Positions 1-11,996 of a stretch of 64,000 nt of DNA are shown one piece after another. Within the stretch, counting starts at the first letter, position 1. Every line of letters begins with the position of its first letter. The translations under genes were made by a program, and so were the position numbers. Origin of the DNA: Sipunculus nudus (Eukaryota > Annelida > Sipuncula > Golfingiida > Sipunculidae); contig CM049313.1 of assembly GCA_026874595.1 (NCBI GenBank), positions 46,094,659 to 46,158,658 on the forward strand, in the 5' to 3' direction. The notes beneath the pieces were generated by a model. The model was not told where the DNA came from. It made no database searches and saw nothing but the letters and a program-made list of their open reading frames with translations.

Positions 1-257
1 AGGACAGCTTACAGCTAGCTTGAAACTGTATTCCCTGGAGGCACACACAGTTTTCTGTCATGAGTCATTACGTTGTATCAGCTGATCAGTTAGCCAATCA
101 AAAAGAATCTGAAGATCAGCTCAACTTTTTGTAACCCCCTCCAGTGGCCATACCAAAGGAAATCAAAAGTGATTAACAAATTCATAGTCTTGATAAAGAT
201 TTATGTATAAAGCATCATGTGGATGAAAGAGTATCAATGACAAATAGGTTGACATAC

Positions 258-334
258 CCTGGATTTCTGGCTTGTTCCTGGGGAGATAGGTAGCGCCCTC
301 TTGTTGAAACTGCTGCACCACTCATTTTTGATAT
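258..334 (-). CDS. KHDC4: KHDC4 coding exon 3
   Basis: 77 nt from a tgtttacag acceptor to a gtatgt donor, entering in phase 0 and leaving in phase 2. It encodes [20 protein letters not shown], where the family has [15 protein letters not shown] followed by an acidic stretch. The next exon is outside the window. Confidence 0.92.
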
Positions 335-3300
335 CTGTAAACAGCAAACACCTATCAAATTACTTGGAAATAATTACATGTAAACTTTCAGTGACATGTT
401 TTATACCAGTCTTACCAGAAAAGTAAATATATTCACAATTGATAAAATAATCAGATACTTACGTCAAATTGAAAATTTTCTAATAAAAGACCCATTTTTT
501 CCTATTATTTCAAGATAAATTTTAAATTCAAATCATACCATCTCTAGATTAGATTTTATATTTAATATACTATACCATACATCTGTGTTGTAGAATTGAC
601 TTATAATTCTACCTGTAAATCTAAAGTCTGATTTCTCATTAAAACTAAATGAATTTAATGTCCCCCTGCCCGCCACCCACTCAAGAATAAATACTTAAAG
701 CAGTCAGAGACTGCAGACCCTGACCCTGCTGCCACGTTGTGACTGAAGGCAGAGCTAAAACTGAATACTTTTTTATCCTGCCAATTCTACAGTCTGCTCA
801 TCTTGGGAGCTGGGGATATTTTAGAGCCAGATTTAATATTATCAAGTGGTAATAGACCATCTGGACCATCTTACACTCACAGAGCCTGTGGTTGGTGTCA
901 TATTAATGGCCTTAAAATTTCACGATTTTCCCCTTTTCATTGTTTCGCAAGGATTCCATATTTTGTAATCTCAGGATACAAAACAATTACACACACTATA
1001 ACCAAAACATTTTATATAGCTCATGTAATTTATTATCTCAATTTTTGAATATACAAGATCTATTATTACTCATATTATCAATCTGTTAACTTGCTTTCGA
1101 CGATGGGACCTCTTTATTAAAACTAGATGTGTCGGAACGACACGAATGCCCCCGCCTGGGGCAAATAAGAAACACTTGTAAAATTTTGAAAATTTTTTTA
1201 AGTTCAGGAGGTGTCGTATGGTCAAAAGTAGGTCAACAAGGGCAAAATGCAAACTGGATCTGTAACGGGTCATTATCAAGCAACACACCAAAAATCATGC
1301 TAGTATATGCAGGCATTGTGAAAAAAAGTCCATACATGTGCATTTTCCATAAAAATTTCCTTCTTTCATTTTTTTGAAAGTTTAGGAGCCGTAAAACAAT
1401 GAAAAGTAGGTCAACCGGGACAAAACGCGAACATGATCTGTAACTGTCATTATCTGGCCACACATAAAAAATCAGGGGGGTATCTGTAGGCATTGAGGAA
1501 AAAAAGTCAGTACATATGCATTTGTTATGAAAATTTCTATTTTTCATGAAACTTTCTATGTTCAGGAGCAGTCAAATCGTCAAAAGTAGGTCAACTGGGA
1601 CAAAACAAGAACTCGATCTGTAACTGGTCAATATCTGCCTACACACCAAAAATCAGGCCCGTATCTGCAGGCACTGCGAAAAAAAGTCTATGCATGTGCA
1701 CTTTTCATGAAATTTTCTATGTTAGAGCACCGTCAAATGGTCAAAAGTAGGTCAACTGGGACAAAACGCGAACTCGATCTGTAACTGGTCAATATCTGCC
1801 AACATACCAAAAATCAGGCCAATATCTGCAGGCATTGCGAAAAAAAGTCCGTACATGTGTATTTGTCATGAAAATTTCTATTTTTCATGAAATTTTCTAA
1901 GTTTAGGAGCCGTAAAACAGTCAAAAGTAGGTCAACTGGGAAGAAACGCGAACTCGATCTGTAACTGGTCATTATCTGTCTACACACCAAAAATCAGGCC
2001 AATATCTGCAGGCATTGCGAAAAAAAGTCCGTACAACTGTTTGATTTCGGAATGACGGAAGGACGGAATGACGGACATGGGTAAAACTATATGCCCCGGC
2101 CACTTTGTGGCGGGGGCATAAAAAGATTAAATTTTGCGAGAATTCCCATTTCGTGAATATCCATTTTTGAAAACCTCGCGAACAAAAAGATAACAACAGA
2201 TATATACATTTGTATATATCTATAAATTTAATCTGTTTGTCCTCATTTGGGGGATCACGGTATTTACAGTGCTACTTACCTCATCTTGTGTTGCTCCCCT
2301 GGTCAACATGTTCCTGCACCCGATTGGCACATCATTGATGTTCACTTCTGCCTGAGGCATACTGGAGGCTGATGATGGCTGTAATGCAGAATTGATAAAG
2401 GTCAGATTAATCAAATGCCTATATAATATTTATATAAACAAGCCTTGGGTCATGACACAGCATAGCAATTCATGCACTGAGATATCAAAGTTTCTGTTTG
2501 AAATTTCGCTAACAATGAACTGATCAAAGTGAAAATTGCAGAATTGGCACTAGGGTTGGGGTCAAACACAGTATGCTAAATACAAATACAAAAGTAGGTC
2601 CTGTCCAAATACAAATACAAGAGACTTAAGATAAATACAAATACAAAACATCAAATACAAATACAGAAATGTACTGGTTATACAGAAAAATATTGAGATC
2701 GAATACAAATACAAATTTTACCATTTTGCACAACACAAATACAAATACGTATTTGACCTAAACTCTTGTTGGCACAATTTTCACAGAGGAAAGGAAAAGA
2801 ATACTTTCTTCCCACAAGGAATTCAGTTCAATACATAACATTTCTTCACGGACAAAAATGCTTTCATTTACATTGAGTATTCATAAAACTGTTTTTGTCC
2901 CATAGTTCAAGGAATATAAGTAAACAAGACCTTATTTCAGGTTTAAAAAGATATTTCATCAGGACTTTTCTGGTCCACAAGTAGGCACTTTACTGTGTAA
3001 AAGTTATGTTCTGTGTCCTGATGATGGCCAGATGACCAGGTTAGACAACAGACAAGGTTCATTAATAAAACTCAACAGAAACAATATCAGCTGAGCCATT
3101 ACCAAAGAGAAAGTAAAGGCACTCAACACGTTGAAGCTGTATCTATTATTCTTCTATCAATTTACAGTTAAATGTTTGCAGCAAGCACTTTTTGTGCAAG
3201 TGATGTCAGGGCAACCTATAGCTAAAGCCTTAAAACACTGAAACATTGTTAAAACTGTTTATACTTGTTTTTTATTACAAGGTTTAAGGTAGAGAGTTTA

Positions 3301-3922
3301 CCAGGTAAAGCTTGGCCAGACCCGGCCTGACTGAAGATGTAATAAGCCCTCTGAGTGCTCCAGCTGGAAGGGTCTGGAACTTGTTCCCTGGGCACTCCTT
3401 ATGGGTGAATTTTGTTTGGAGTCAAAGAAGAAGATGCCACAAAGCCAAGTAGTGTCATTCCAGCCGCCAACACGCCCAGGGGGAAAAGCATGAGAAGAAC
3501 GACATGACCAGAGAGCAACAGCAACCACAGGCACAATGCAGAAACCTGTACATCCATTAACAGGCGTGATGGCTCAGACCACCCACACCAGAACCCCCCC
3601 CCCCTGGAAACACATCTTTATATAATGTGTAATTTTTATGTTGTAGCATATCACCATGTCCTTATGCTGAATGCCATTGGTCCAACTCAGTCTGGACATA
3701 AATTGTAACTCCATTCCTATAAATGGAGGATGTATGTTCACCCCAGGTAACCTACTGGCAACTGGCAGGCCTCCAAAGACATACCTTGACTTTGGTTTGT
3801 GGCTGAGACACCTGGGAAGGCTTCAGTTTGCCCTTGGCTATCAGCATCGCATTCACCTTGGCGGCTGCTTCAGCAGCTGCTTCAAGACTGCTCTTCTGGT
3901 TGGCGTCCCAACGACTTGTCAT
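258..3922 (-). CDS. KHDC4: KHDC4 (KIAA0907/BLOM7) orthologue, 5' three coding exons, gene runs off left edge
   Basis: Three minus-strand exons join with intact splice sites and compatible phases: 3785-3922, 2280-2378 and 258-334. The joined N-terminus starts [14 protein letters not shown], continues [19 protein letters not shown], then [19 protein letters not shown], then [15 protein letters not shown]. These match the conserved N-terminal part of vertebrate KHDC4 (there [57 protein letters not shown]). The vertebrate protein is nuclear, has KH-type RNA-binding modules and is linked to pre-mRNA splicing. The later KH region lies beyond base 1. The start at 3922 is chosen because homology begins at once; a good acceptor (tttcatttttcag) sits 17 bases upstream, so a 5'UTR exon probably lies further right, and the in-frame upstream Met at about 3958 is probably intronic. 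Identification rests on remembered family motifs, but exon order, phase and identity all agree. Confidence 0.93.
335..1120. other. KHDC4 intron 2, AT-rich, no further gene seen
   Basis: Intronic sequence. The stretch at about 700-790 (cagtcagagactgcagac followed by a gctgccac block and a cctgc-aattct end) recurs in diverged form at about 15884-15975, so it is a small dispersed repeat. Nothing else is recognised. Confidence 0.6.
1121..2124 (+). repeat. Dispersed repeat R1 with hairpin ends and internal ~180-bp units
   Basis: It begins with a gtgtcggaacgacac hairpin (1129-1143) followed by a gcccccgcctgggg block. It continues through about five tandem units, each carrying caaaagtaggtcaactggga, an actcgatctgtaactgg block and aaaatcaggccaatatctg. 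It ends at 2092-2119 in a GC-rich palindrome (tgccccggccac / gtggcgggggca) followed by an A-run. A second, interrupted copy lies at 5731-7409. No coding capacity is seen. Superfamily is not clear: hairpin ends and lack of TIRs leave a Helitron-like or other origin open. Confidence 0.75.
2280..2378 (-). CDS. KHDC4: KHDC4 coding exon 2
   Basis: 99 nt, 33 residues, phase 0 at both ends, flanked by a cattacag acceptor and a gtaagt donor. It encodes the highly conserved [18 protein letters not shown] block followed by ATQDE. Confidence 0.93.
2575..2760. repeat. AATACA-rich low-complexity tract
   Basis: Repeated aatacaaatacaaa words, interspersed with short unique bases, within KHDC4 intron 1. Similar stretches occur inside some transposon copies, but no ends are visible here. 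Confidence 0.6.
2761..3784. other. KHDC4 intron 1, remainder
   Basis: No exon is recognised. A 79-residue minus-strand open stretch at 3298-3534 has no family resemblance and no clean splice context. A C-run lies at about 3594-3604. Confidence 0.5.
3785..3922 (-). CDS. KHDC4: KHDC4 coding exon 1
   Basis: 138 nt, 46 residues, ending in phase 0 before a gtatgt donor. It holds the RxWD motif near the N-terminus and the alanine-rich helix followed by [14 protein letters not shown]. The exon begins just after a polypyrimidine tract and AG, so the initiator ATG is probably in a second transcribed exon. Confidence 0.92.
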
Positions 3923-5730
3923 GGTGTATAAGAAGAAATCTGAAAAATGAAATAACATTCGGAAAGGGCCAACTCTCTGTCCGCTGAAACACTCAATACA
4001 CCCGTGTTTTAGGTCCTATGACTAAAGAACCATTCAAATCTGAAGCCAAAAAAGTAACAGTAATCACCTTGTACACCTATTTTCTGAGGTCGTCCAAGTG
4101 GGTTTGAGGTCATCATATTTGTTTTGCTAAAAATATAATTCATATTCCATTTCTTACAAATGCATGTATATAAACATAGAGTATCCTTGTTTATGAATGA
4201 ATTGGTTATGTTACATGTCAATTTCTGTATCCCGCAGGGAATTATAAACTCAAGTGAACTGAACATTTATTCTGGTGATATTGTTTGTATTTTGCAAATA
4301 CACATCTCTTCTATAATTTTGCAACAGAAATGGTTGATAACACAACCTTTATGCAAAGTCTATATATCATACAGCAACTCCTTGCATATCCGACGTCCCC
4401 GGGTTTCTTGGGCTACACATGTGGTCTATGGGGCCCCGTGATAAGGATAATGTATCAGTGTTCTCCTTGTCGGCACATGGAATCTTCGTATTCCATTTGT
4501 CAAATAAAACTGCTTTGTTAAAAATAACATTAAACATCTTGAAAATTCCTTGGTGCCAAACTGACAGATGTTTTAAAATTAGAATGAATTTTTCTATATA
4601 TTTTGTAGGCCTATATGTGGATTAAATTTGAATAATAAAGTCAAGGAGTACAATTTTTGTTTCAAGTTATTTTTTTTTAATATTTAAAGCAATGGTCTTT
4701 TAGAATTTTTCATCCTTTGTTGACACAATATGTTTAGAATTCATGGCTTTTTTGGAAATATGTTCAACGTGGCATGTTTGCCTGTTCACCCGTCTCTAGA
4801 ACCCATGTTCAGATGTGTCCGCCAAAACTGTATCAGTGTGGGTGGAGGGTCATATGCAGGGGTTACGTTAGGTGGGAACGCAGTGCTCCACATAAGCTTC
4901 TTATTCCATGGGGTTTATAGAAAGTGCATAAATATTCAAAATATTCTAAATTTATTAGAGTAATGAGAGGCTCCTTCCTGGCTATGAATGTCGCCTCTAC
5001 CACGACTGACTGACACTTGTAACCCTTCATAAGAACTGATCTGAGATCTTTCGAAGTGGCCCTATGCCCTGTAAATTTGCTTTTTTCTGAAAGACCTCAT
5101 TACTGGTGTGCTTGTATGCACATTAGCTGCTTGGCAATATTCGGAAGAAATACCGTCTAAGTCTATACAAATGAGTTGAAATAAACCAATGACATATCCT
5201 GTTTTGCACTGTAACATGGTGACCAATTAGGGGAGATATGTACTTGTTTGTTCTGTCCACTGAACCAGCACAGGAGTAGAAATGAATGATTAAATGAACA
5301 ATTGTCAGTCATTTAACACATTTAACATATATTTTGGGACAACATTTGGAGATCATTCCTTTTTTTATAGTTTACTATTTTTGCAACGGCAGTAAATAAT
5401 GTGAGCATTTTCTTATAAGAATACTGAACAGCGATACCAGTGGCAAGTTTATAAAAGAAACCGAGTCACAAGGTGTCTGAATCACAAACTATACTGAGAA
5501 GATGATGATATTTAATGTATTAAATCTCAAATATTCCGTTGTTGTTTCAAGTATGTTGTCAAATAAAGATTTGTCTGAGTAAAGGACTTTAGACAGAGTT
5601 TGGTAGGCATTTACTAATTTTAGAAGAAACAATTTTCTAACTATCTGCCTTACAAGACCTTTTCTCTGCAGCATGGTACTTGATGCCAGGTCATTCTTTG
5701 GGGTGACCTCAACTTGTACTGTCATATGCT
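3923..5730. other. Upstream flank of KHDC4, no gene recognised
   Basis: It should contain the KHDC4 5'UTR exon and promoter, but no motif fixes their position and there is no obvious CpG island. The short open frames here are overlapping and resemble nothing. Confidence 0.5.
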
Positions 5731-7409
5731 TAAAAATAGGTCAACTGGGACAAAACACAAACTCGACCTGTAAGTGGTCATTATGCACCCACAGACCAAA
5801 CATTAGGCCAGTATCTGTAAGCACTGCATTGCGAAACTAGAATATAAGCAAAAGCTGATAATCAGTTATAAATTAAAATTGGAGAGGTATGTACCATGTT
5901 TCATAACAATCCACCAAATGCTTCCTGAGAAATAAGCTCCTAAGTTTTTTCTATACTAAGCTCTGTGACCTTGCAAAGTAGGTCAATATCACACACCTTT
6001 GAACTTGATCAAAATTTTGCAAATATCATGCAATGGCACTGAAATGAAGTTCCTGTGTTGAATACCTTTGGAGATATCCTGCACAAAAGGCCAAAATTGA
6101 AAAATCTGATATTCATTAAAAAATCAGAAATTGTAGGTGGTGCCACCAAAATTGTGCAGCACGCACAGACCATCATTCCAAATGAGCATAGTAAGTTTTG
6201 TGAAAATCCACACAATGGTTCCTGAGATATAAGCTTCTGAGTGTTTTTGTATAATCAGCTCTAAAACAAAAGAAAATAGGTCAAGGTCACCCATCTTTGT
6301 ACTTGACCAAGATTTTGTTGATATACATCTTCACTGATGAAATAAAATTCCTAAGGTGAATCCTTTTAGAGATATCCAGCTCACAAGGCCAAAATTGAAA
6401 AATCCGATAAAAATTGATTAAAAAATCAGAAATTGCAGGTGGTGCCACCAAAATTGTGCAGCACATACAGACCATCAGCCCCAATGATCATAGTATGTAT
6501 TTTAAAAAATCCACACAATGGTTCCCGAGATATAAGCTTCTGAGTGTTTTTCTATAATCAGCTCTAAAATGTAGAAAAATGGGTCAAGGTCACCCAACTT
6601 CGAACCTGACCAAGATTTTATCGATATACATCTTCACTGATGAAATAAAATTCCAACGGTGAATCCTTTTAAAGATATCGCGCTCACAAGGTAAAAGTGA
6701 ACAGACGCGGGACGGAGGGACGCCGGACAGACAAACAGACGGACAGCTTGGGAGACGAAAATGGCCCATCAGCCTATGAGCTAAGGGCTGAAAACGGCTG
6801 TACATGTACATTTGTCATGAAAATTTATATGTTTAGGAGCTGTAAAACAATCAAAGGTAAGTCAACCGGGACAAAACACGAACTCGATCTGTAACTGCTC
6901 AGTATCTGCTTACAAACCAAAAATCAGGCCAATATCTGCAGGCATTGCGAAAAAAAGTCTGTTCATGTGTATTTGTCATGAACATTTCTATTTTTCATGA
7001 AATTTTCTATGTTCAGGAGCCGTAAAACGGTCAAAAGTAGGTCAACTGGGACCAAACGCTAACTCAATCTATAACTGGTTAATATCTGCCCACACACCAA
7101 AAATCAGGCCAATATCTGCAGGCATTACGGAAAAAAAGTCCGTACATGTGTATTTGTCAAGAAAATTTCTATTTTTCATGAAATTTTCTAAGTGTAGAAG
7201 CTTTAAAACAGTCAAAAGTAGGTCAACCGGGACAAAACGTGAACTCGATCTGTAACTGGTCATTATCTGCCCACACACCAAAAATCAGGCCAATATCTGC
7301 AGGCATTGCAAAAAAAAGTCTGTACAACGGTTTCATTTGGATTGACGGAATGACGGACATGGGTAAATCTATATGCCCTGGCCACTTTGTGGCGGGGGCA
7401 TAAAAATAG
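5731..7409 (+). repeat. Second copy of dispersed repeat R1, split by repeat R2
   Basis: The R1 unit is recognisable at 5731-5837 (aggtcaactgggacaaaac, then the gtatctgtaagcactgcattgcg block). It resumes at about 6800 (gtacatgtacatttgtcatg), runs through three more units and ends in the same gccctggccac / gtggcgggggc hairpin plus A-run at about 7380-7407. The break falls right after gcattgcgaaa, where intact units continue into a gtccgtacatg block. The simplest reading is that R2 inserted into R1. Confidence 0.75.
5838..6799 (+). repeat. Dispersed repeat R2 with ~300-bp internal units, nested in R1
   Basis: It starts ctagaatataagcaaaagctg and ends in a cggacagacaaacagacgg stretch followed by gagctaagggctgaaaa. 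About three internal units repeat a ccacacaatggttcc-gagatataagc block, a ggtcaaggtcaccca block and a gcaggtggtgccaccaaaa block. The cagacggac-rich tail also occurs at the ends of repeats near 17.69 and 22.80 kb. Non-coding; superfamily not assigned. Confidence 0.7.
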
Positions 7410-7529
7410 GTAGACAGTAGGTGGTGAAATGGACTATAGTTACTGCGTGCCATAATGTGACTTCCTACATCCCCCCCAACCCCCCCGGTCATAGGTAGAC
7501 AGTAGGTGGTGAAATGGACTATAGTGACT
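7407..7529. repeat. Pair of 36-bp direct repeats around a C-rich spacer
   Basis: aggtagacagtaggtggtga and the following 16 bases occur at 7407-7442 and again at 7493-7528. The spacer holds gtgccataatgtgacttcc plus a C-run. That spacer recurs at about 8282-8325, so it is a mobile or duplicated segment rather than unique DNA. Confidence 0.65.
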
Positions 7530-8813
7530 GACTGGGTGCTAGTCCGCCACGTACGGACTCCATTTATCTGTGATATGGAGTCCGACCGTCTAGCGGTGAG
7601 AGTTCACCCTGCCGTACATGGAGGGACCTGTAACATGAATTATCACTGCTTGTTGTACGATAGAGAAACAATCTTGTATTTATATATAGAAATAAACTTT
7701 TTATGTATCAAATTAAATCGATATATCACCTTTATGTGCGCCTGTAAATGTTTTTTTATCCTTTGAACTGCCAGGGTTCAGTTGTTGCATGCCAACTGGA
7801 CACCGCCGGAAAAGGAATCCCATTCAAATTAGGTGGGCAATCTATGCAAAAGATGAATTCAGGGGGGCTTTTCCCAGGAATGCCAGTGCCGTGCACTAGG
7901 ATAGACCATATTTTCATAAGCATCCTTCCCACCATACATCGCGTGTTGTCAATGATGCTAATTTCCTATTGGTTGTTCCAACCGAAAAGCGCCATCGGCC
8001 AGACGGAGACGAAGCAATATCTGACTTCATCCAGAGTAAGTGCCCATACTTTATTTATGCTGATCATCCAGCAAAAGTTTTGGTCCCAACCGAGTCTAAG
8101 CATCTGTAACAATTATAATATGTGGGGTTTGTTTGGTGTCCTCACGCTTCACAAGGCATATACGTGTCTGAGGGTCTGAACGGATCCGTACAAACTTAGA
8201 TAGTATAGACTCTCCCCGCCAGAGGCTGCAGCGCTTGTATTGTTTACTATATATGTCAGCGCTGCAAGACTGCTGCAAACTGCGTGCCATAATGTGACTT
8301 CCTACATCCCCCCCCCCCCCCAGTCATAGGATGGACCGCCAATTTATATGCATACCATTATTACTAACCAGTAATTATTACAATAAATATAGCTTAAGTC
8401 TCATAGCTGTATGTTCCCAAGCACGCGCACAGTGTGTCCTTTGAGTTACATGTCCGGCTATTGTGTTCTGAGTTCAACTTAAATGTTTAACTTTAAATTC
8501 AATTTGTAAGAAAAGAATACAATTTTCAAAACAGAACCCTTTACGTGTTAATATTCCTTAGAAATCACCTCTTTCAGATTAATTCGTCTACTTACATTGT
8601 TGAGTCTTTGATAATTATAAGCAGGATTGTTCATGAAACGATCTCTTATTTAAACAATGCCGCCTGATCTCACGGCTCAGACATTTGATCATCCTTCGAG
8701 GTCGCCATCTTTTATTTGAGTCTCGCACGTGGTTCGGATACGTTCGGGCTTTTCCGGAATAAAGCGTCTTGATCTCCACCAGAGGTCTCTCACTACAAAA
8801 CAACCACACATGA
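7530..8813. other. No supported gene
   Basis: A 143-residue plus-strand open frame (7748-8179) has no recognisable domain, no splice context and no homology signal, and is not called as a gene. A second copy of the ataatgtgacttcctacatc block with a C-run is at about 8289-8323. Confidence 0.5.
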
Positions 8814-9349
8814 TAGACTGGTACCCCGCTCTATTATGGCACCGCTGCTCTGGGCCAATCATAGAGACGGCCGTACAACGCCATCTTATGTACTCCCGGC
8901 TGACTGGTTCCAACTCCAGTATGTATTATATATGATAAAATAAGCAGTTCGTTTGCTCAAAGAAGTTGCCAAAAGTTGGCTGTACATTTCGCGTGACATT
9001 AATGATTAGATTAATGGATATTGATACTAAATCAATGCCACTTACAGTGGAATATCAAAGATTCAGTATATTGTATTATCTATACATACATCATTTAATT
9101 TTTGTGCAACAACACTTTTCTAAATATTTAAAAGCTAGAAATAACTAAAGGAAGTCATTTATAAGAAATCTTCACGGATAATCGACCAGGATCACGTGAA
9201 CGTCCATGACATTCTGTATGAGCGTGCACACTGGGGTTGGAACCAGTGTACAGGTAAGTCAGGAGTTGCAACTGGGAGTGCATAAGATGGCGTTGTACGC
9301 CTGTCTCTATGCTTGGCTGAGGGCCATAATAGAGCAGGGTACCAGTCTA
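8814..9349. mobile_element. 536-bp TIR element with ~100-bp inverted ends and 9-bp target duplication (MULE-like MITE)
   Basis: The element starts tagactggtacc and ends ggtaccagtcta. The inverted arms extend about 100 bp each, sharing ctctattatggc, catagagac and gtacaacgccatcttatg. The sequence cacacatga occurs immediately outside both ends (8805-8813 and 9350-9358), a perfect 9-bp target site duplication. Nine-base duplications with long inverted ends are typical of the Mutator superfamily; that assignment is inferred from structure only. The interior is AT-rich and non-coding, so the copy is non-autonomous. Confidence 0.85.
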
Positions 9350-10024
9350 CACACATGAGATCTGTCTTTGAAGTTCAAGGATAGATCTAATGCACCCATT
9401 CGCACGCTTTCAAACCGAACTCGAGCCATTTCGACTGAAAAATGGCAAAAATTATGTAAACTGAGTATGCTTCGACAAAACCCATTCCAAATATAACCAT
9501 AGACAAAGTCACAAAGAAGAGATAAATTACAAAAGGCATTGTCCATGAAACATACTAATTCCTTATCAATTGACATTTTTATCGAAACATACCAAAAAAT
9601 TAAAAATAAAAAAGCCGCCCGCCCGCATTGATTTCTCACAAAAAAGAGCCTGAGAACCATACCTTTTTTTATTTTGGCCTTATAATATTGATAAACCTGT
9701 GGATCTATATTGCGGTGTAATAACCGTGATGCAGTAGGCCTATTGTAAATATAAATAGACACGTTTGCACGTGCTTCCTCGGACAGTTTACGTCATACAA
9801 CTATTTCCAGAATTGATGAAAATGTGTATACACGGTGATATGCAGCGACACTTGTTTTCAACATTTTGCATTATCTCCTTTTTTCAGGATCTGGGAATTT
9901 TCTTTTCCACCGGTTTTATTCATTCGTCCTCCTGCACGGGTTGGACCCCCCCCCCCCCCCCTCTTCCCAAATCCTGGATCTGCACATATTCATTTGCTTT
10001 TTACAGACATGCGCACTGTGGTTG

Positions 10025-10026
<2 letters not shown>
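9350..10026. other. No supported gene
   Basis: A 151-residue minus-strand open frame (9307-9762) overlaps the transposon end and shows no family resemblance. A C-run of about 14 occurs at 9947-9961. Confidence 0.5.

Positions 10027-10082
<56 letters not shown>
10027..10082. repeat. (AT)n microsatellite
   Basis: Uninterrupted AT dinucleotides over about 56 bases. Confidence 0.98.
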
Positions 10083-10086
<4 letters not shown>

Positions 10087-10094
10087 ATTGTATC

Positions 10095-11085
10095 ATGGTA
10101 ATCGGGACGCTCCTTACACAGCGCTTTACCAATAGGCCTACTACCTATATCGTAAGCGCTGTTTGTTTTAACCTCGTATCCTGAATCGCTACACCAGAGG
10201 GGAGCACTGTATTTTGCATCGTTAATTTAGATGAAACCCTGTGCTGGAAGACACGCCTTCCATGATTGGCTGAAATGGTCACATGATTAATAAATAGCAA
10301 ATATAAATGCTGTTGGAAAAATCCTTTCGATCAGAGGTTGAAGAGGCCATGCATGCACTGTATGAGCTGGACCACAAACTGATTCCATAAATATTGGTGG
10401 TCCTCTTGACTGAGTCTAAACAATTCCCCATATGCGACACACAACTGATTCGACAAAGAATCTCCATAATTATCAGGATGTGTTTCGAGCAAAACAGTGT
10501 ACGAATACACGGAACCAATTTTGTTCATTTCGTAATGAGTTACGGCTCATCCCCCTCCCCCCCCCCCCCGGCAACCATTAGAAGAAGCCACAGGCTCAGA
10601 GAGAATGGCCCGACGCGTGGTTTGCACAGGTCCTTGTGCACATAGGATGCTCGGCCGGTGAGCTGAATTCAAACGAAATGTAAGGCTCCGCGCACACCTC
10701 CCTGCTGGTTACAGTTTTGAGACAACAAATACAAAGTTACGTTAACATGCAAAGTCGTAATGTCATATTCGAATCGGTCGATGATGCGAGAACGCAGAGG
10801 GAGCAAATGAAATTCGACTTTTCTTTACTTTGAGTAACCATAAAACGGTCATCAAGCGGCGCTTGAAGCGCAGCTCTGGGCAGAGCCATGATACCTGTTG
10901 AGTGTTTGTTAATTTGCATATGGTTGGGTGCTAGTCACATCTCACGCATAATGTTTTTTCAGCAGACAAACCCACCACCTGGTGTCTAAGTGTATAATAA
11001 ATGGTCAAACCAGGCGGCGGGAAAATGAGTAGCTTCTTTAGAAGCACAAGATTTTCGCTGCCTCGGGAGCGTAGGTCAGCGGCTA
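10095..11085 (+). repeat. Dispersed family D, copy 1
   Basis: Shares long blocks with 20755-21796 in the same orientation: cagcgctttacc then taggcctactacc, atcctgaatcgctacaccag, agaccctgtgctggaagac, gccacaggctca, cacctggtgt and gtagcttctttagaagc. Order is conserved, with indels between blocks. Copy 1 has an ATG-led frame at 11001 (MVKPGGGKMSSFFRS), but copy 2 has lost that ATG, so coding is not supported. Confidence 0.7.
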
Positions 11086-11740
11086 TGGTAGAGTATGCAA
11101 GAAATGATATAAAAAATGAAATATTTTTAAGTGTTCAGTCGGGTGACCAAGCTCAAAGTCTATTTTCACAGGGGTATAATTAAGCTTCTTTTTCATTAAG
11201 CACTAAATTTTTTCTTTTTTTTTTACCGTTCAAGTACCTGTTGCTATACATTGTTTAACAAGTGAAGTAGGCCCACTATAGCGGCACATACGGCAATGAT
11301 ACAAGAGCAATAAGCCAGTTTGAGGGGGCTCACTTGTAAAGTATTTTCCTTGCTAAATAATGTGACACTAATTATTATAATTTAGTTCATACCAAGCAAA
11401 CTTAATTAAATCTTATTATATTATTACTGATCTGAACGGCAACACGTTTACTTCAAGAAAATTATTGCTAGGCAAAGAAAATTTTGTGTAGGCCAATCCA
11501 TGCATACCCCATTATTTTAACCAACCCACACCAAAATGTTCATTTGCTAAAGTAAGACCTTTCATGGCTATATACGCTACCATAGTGACAATTAGGAGGC
11601 AGTGGGGTAAACAAATACCGAATGAAAGTATGGCCAAAAATATATGATTGCTATTAGGTTATTGGTCCATTTTTTGTGTTTGTGTGATTGTTCACAACAT
11701 AACCAAAGCAATTTAAAATGGAATCACATGGAATTTTCAG
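11086..11740. other. No feature recognised
   Basis: AT-rich sequence with a short T-run at about 11212-11223; no repeat partner or exon noticed. Confidence 0.5.
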
Positions 11741-11996
11741 GGCGCCTCCGGAATGAACCGAGGAAGAATCTATTAGATTTTGGTTTGAGTCCAGCTCATG
11801 ATCCATGAAGGACTTCCAGGAATATTCACCAATATGAAGTCACATTTATGCCGATTGAACGAGAGGAATAAAGACCGAATGCGTGAATACAAACATTTGA
11901 AATATAGGGAACATATGCACAAATGAACCTGAGAATATGGATCGATAAGTGAATGAAAACACAGGTTGCGGAATACCTCACATCACATGGCGGAGG
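11741..11996. repeat. Dispersed MITE-like family M, copy 1
   Basis: Begins gcgcctccgg and ends ggcggaggt, a short inverted terminal match. It shares ggaagaatc, ggaatattcac, a gggaatatgg-type block and agtgaatg with copies at 54835-55147 and 59631-59908. Non-coding. Confidence 0.55.

Noticed and set aside
3298-3534. Possible extra KHDC4 exon on the minus strand
   Set aside because: Exons 1 and 2 already join in phase 0 with conserved sequence, and the family has no matching segment here.
7748-8179. 143-residue plus-strand frame
   Set aside because: No domain, no splice context and biased only by chance absence of stops.
9307-9762. 151-residue minus-strand frame
   Set aside because: Begins next to the transposon end and crosses it; composition is not coding-like.
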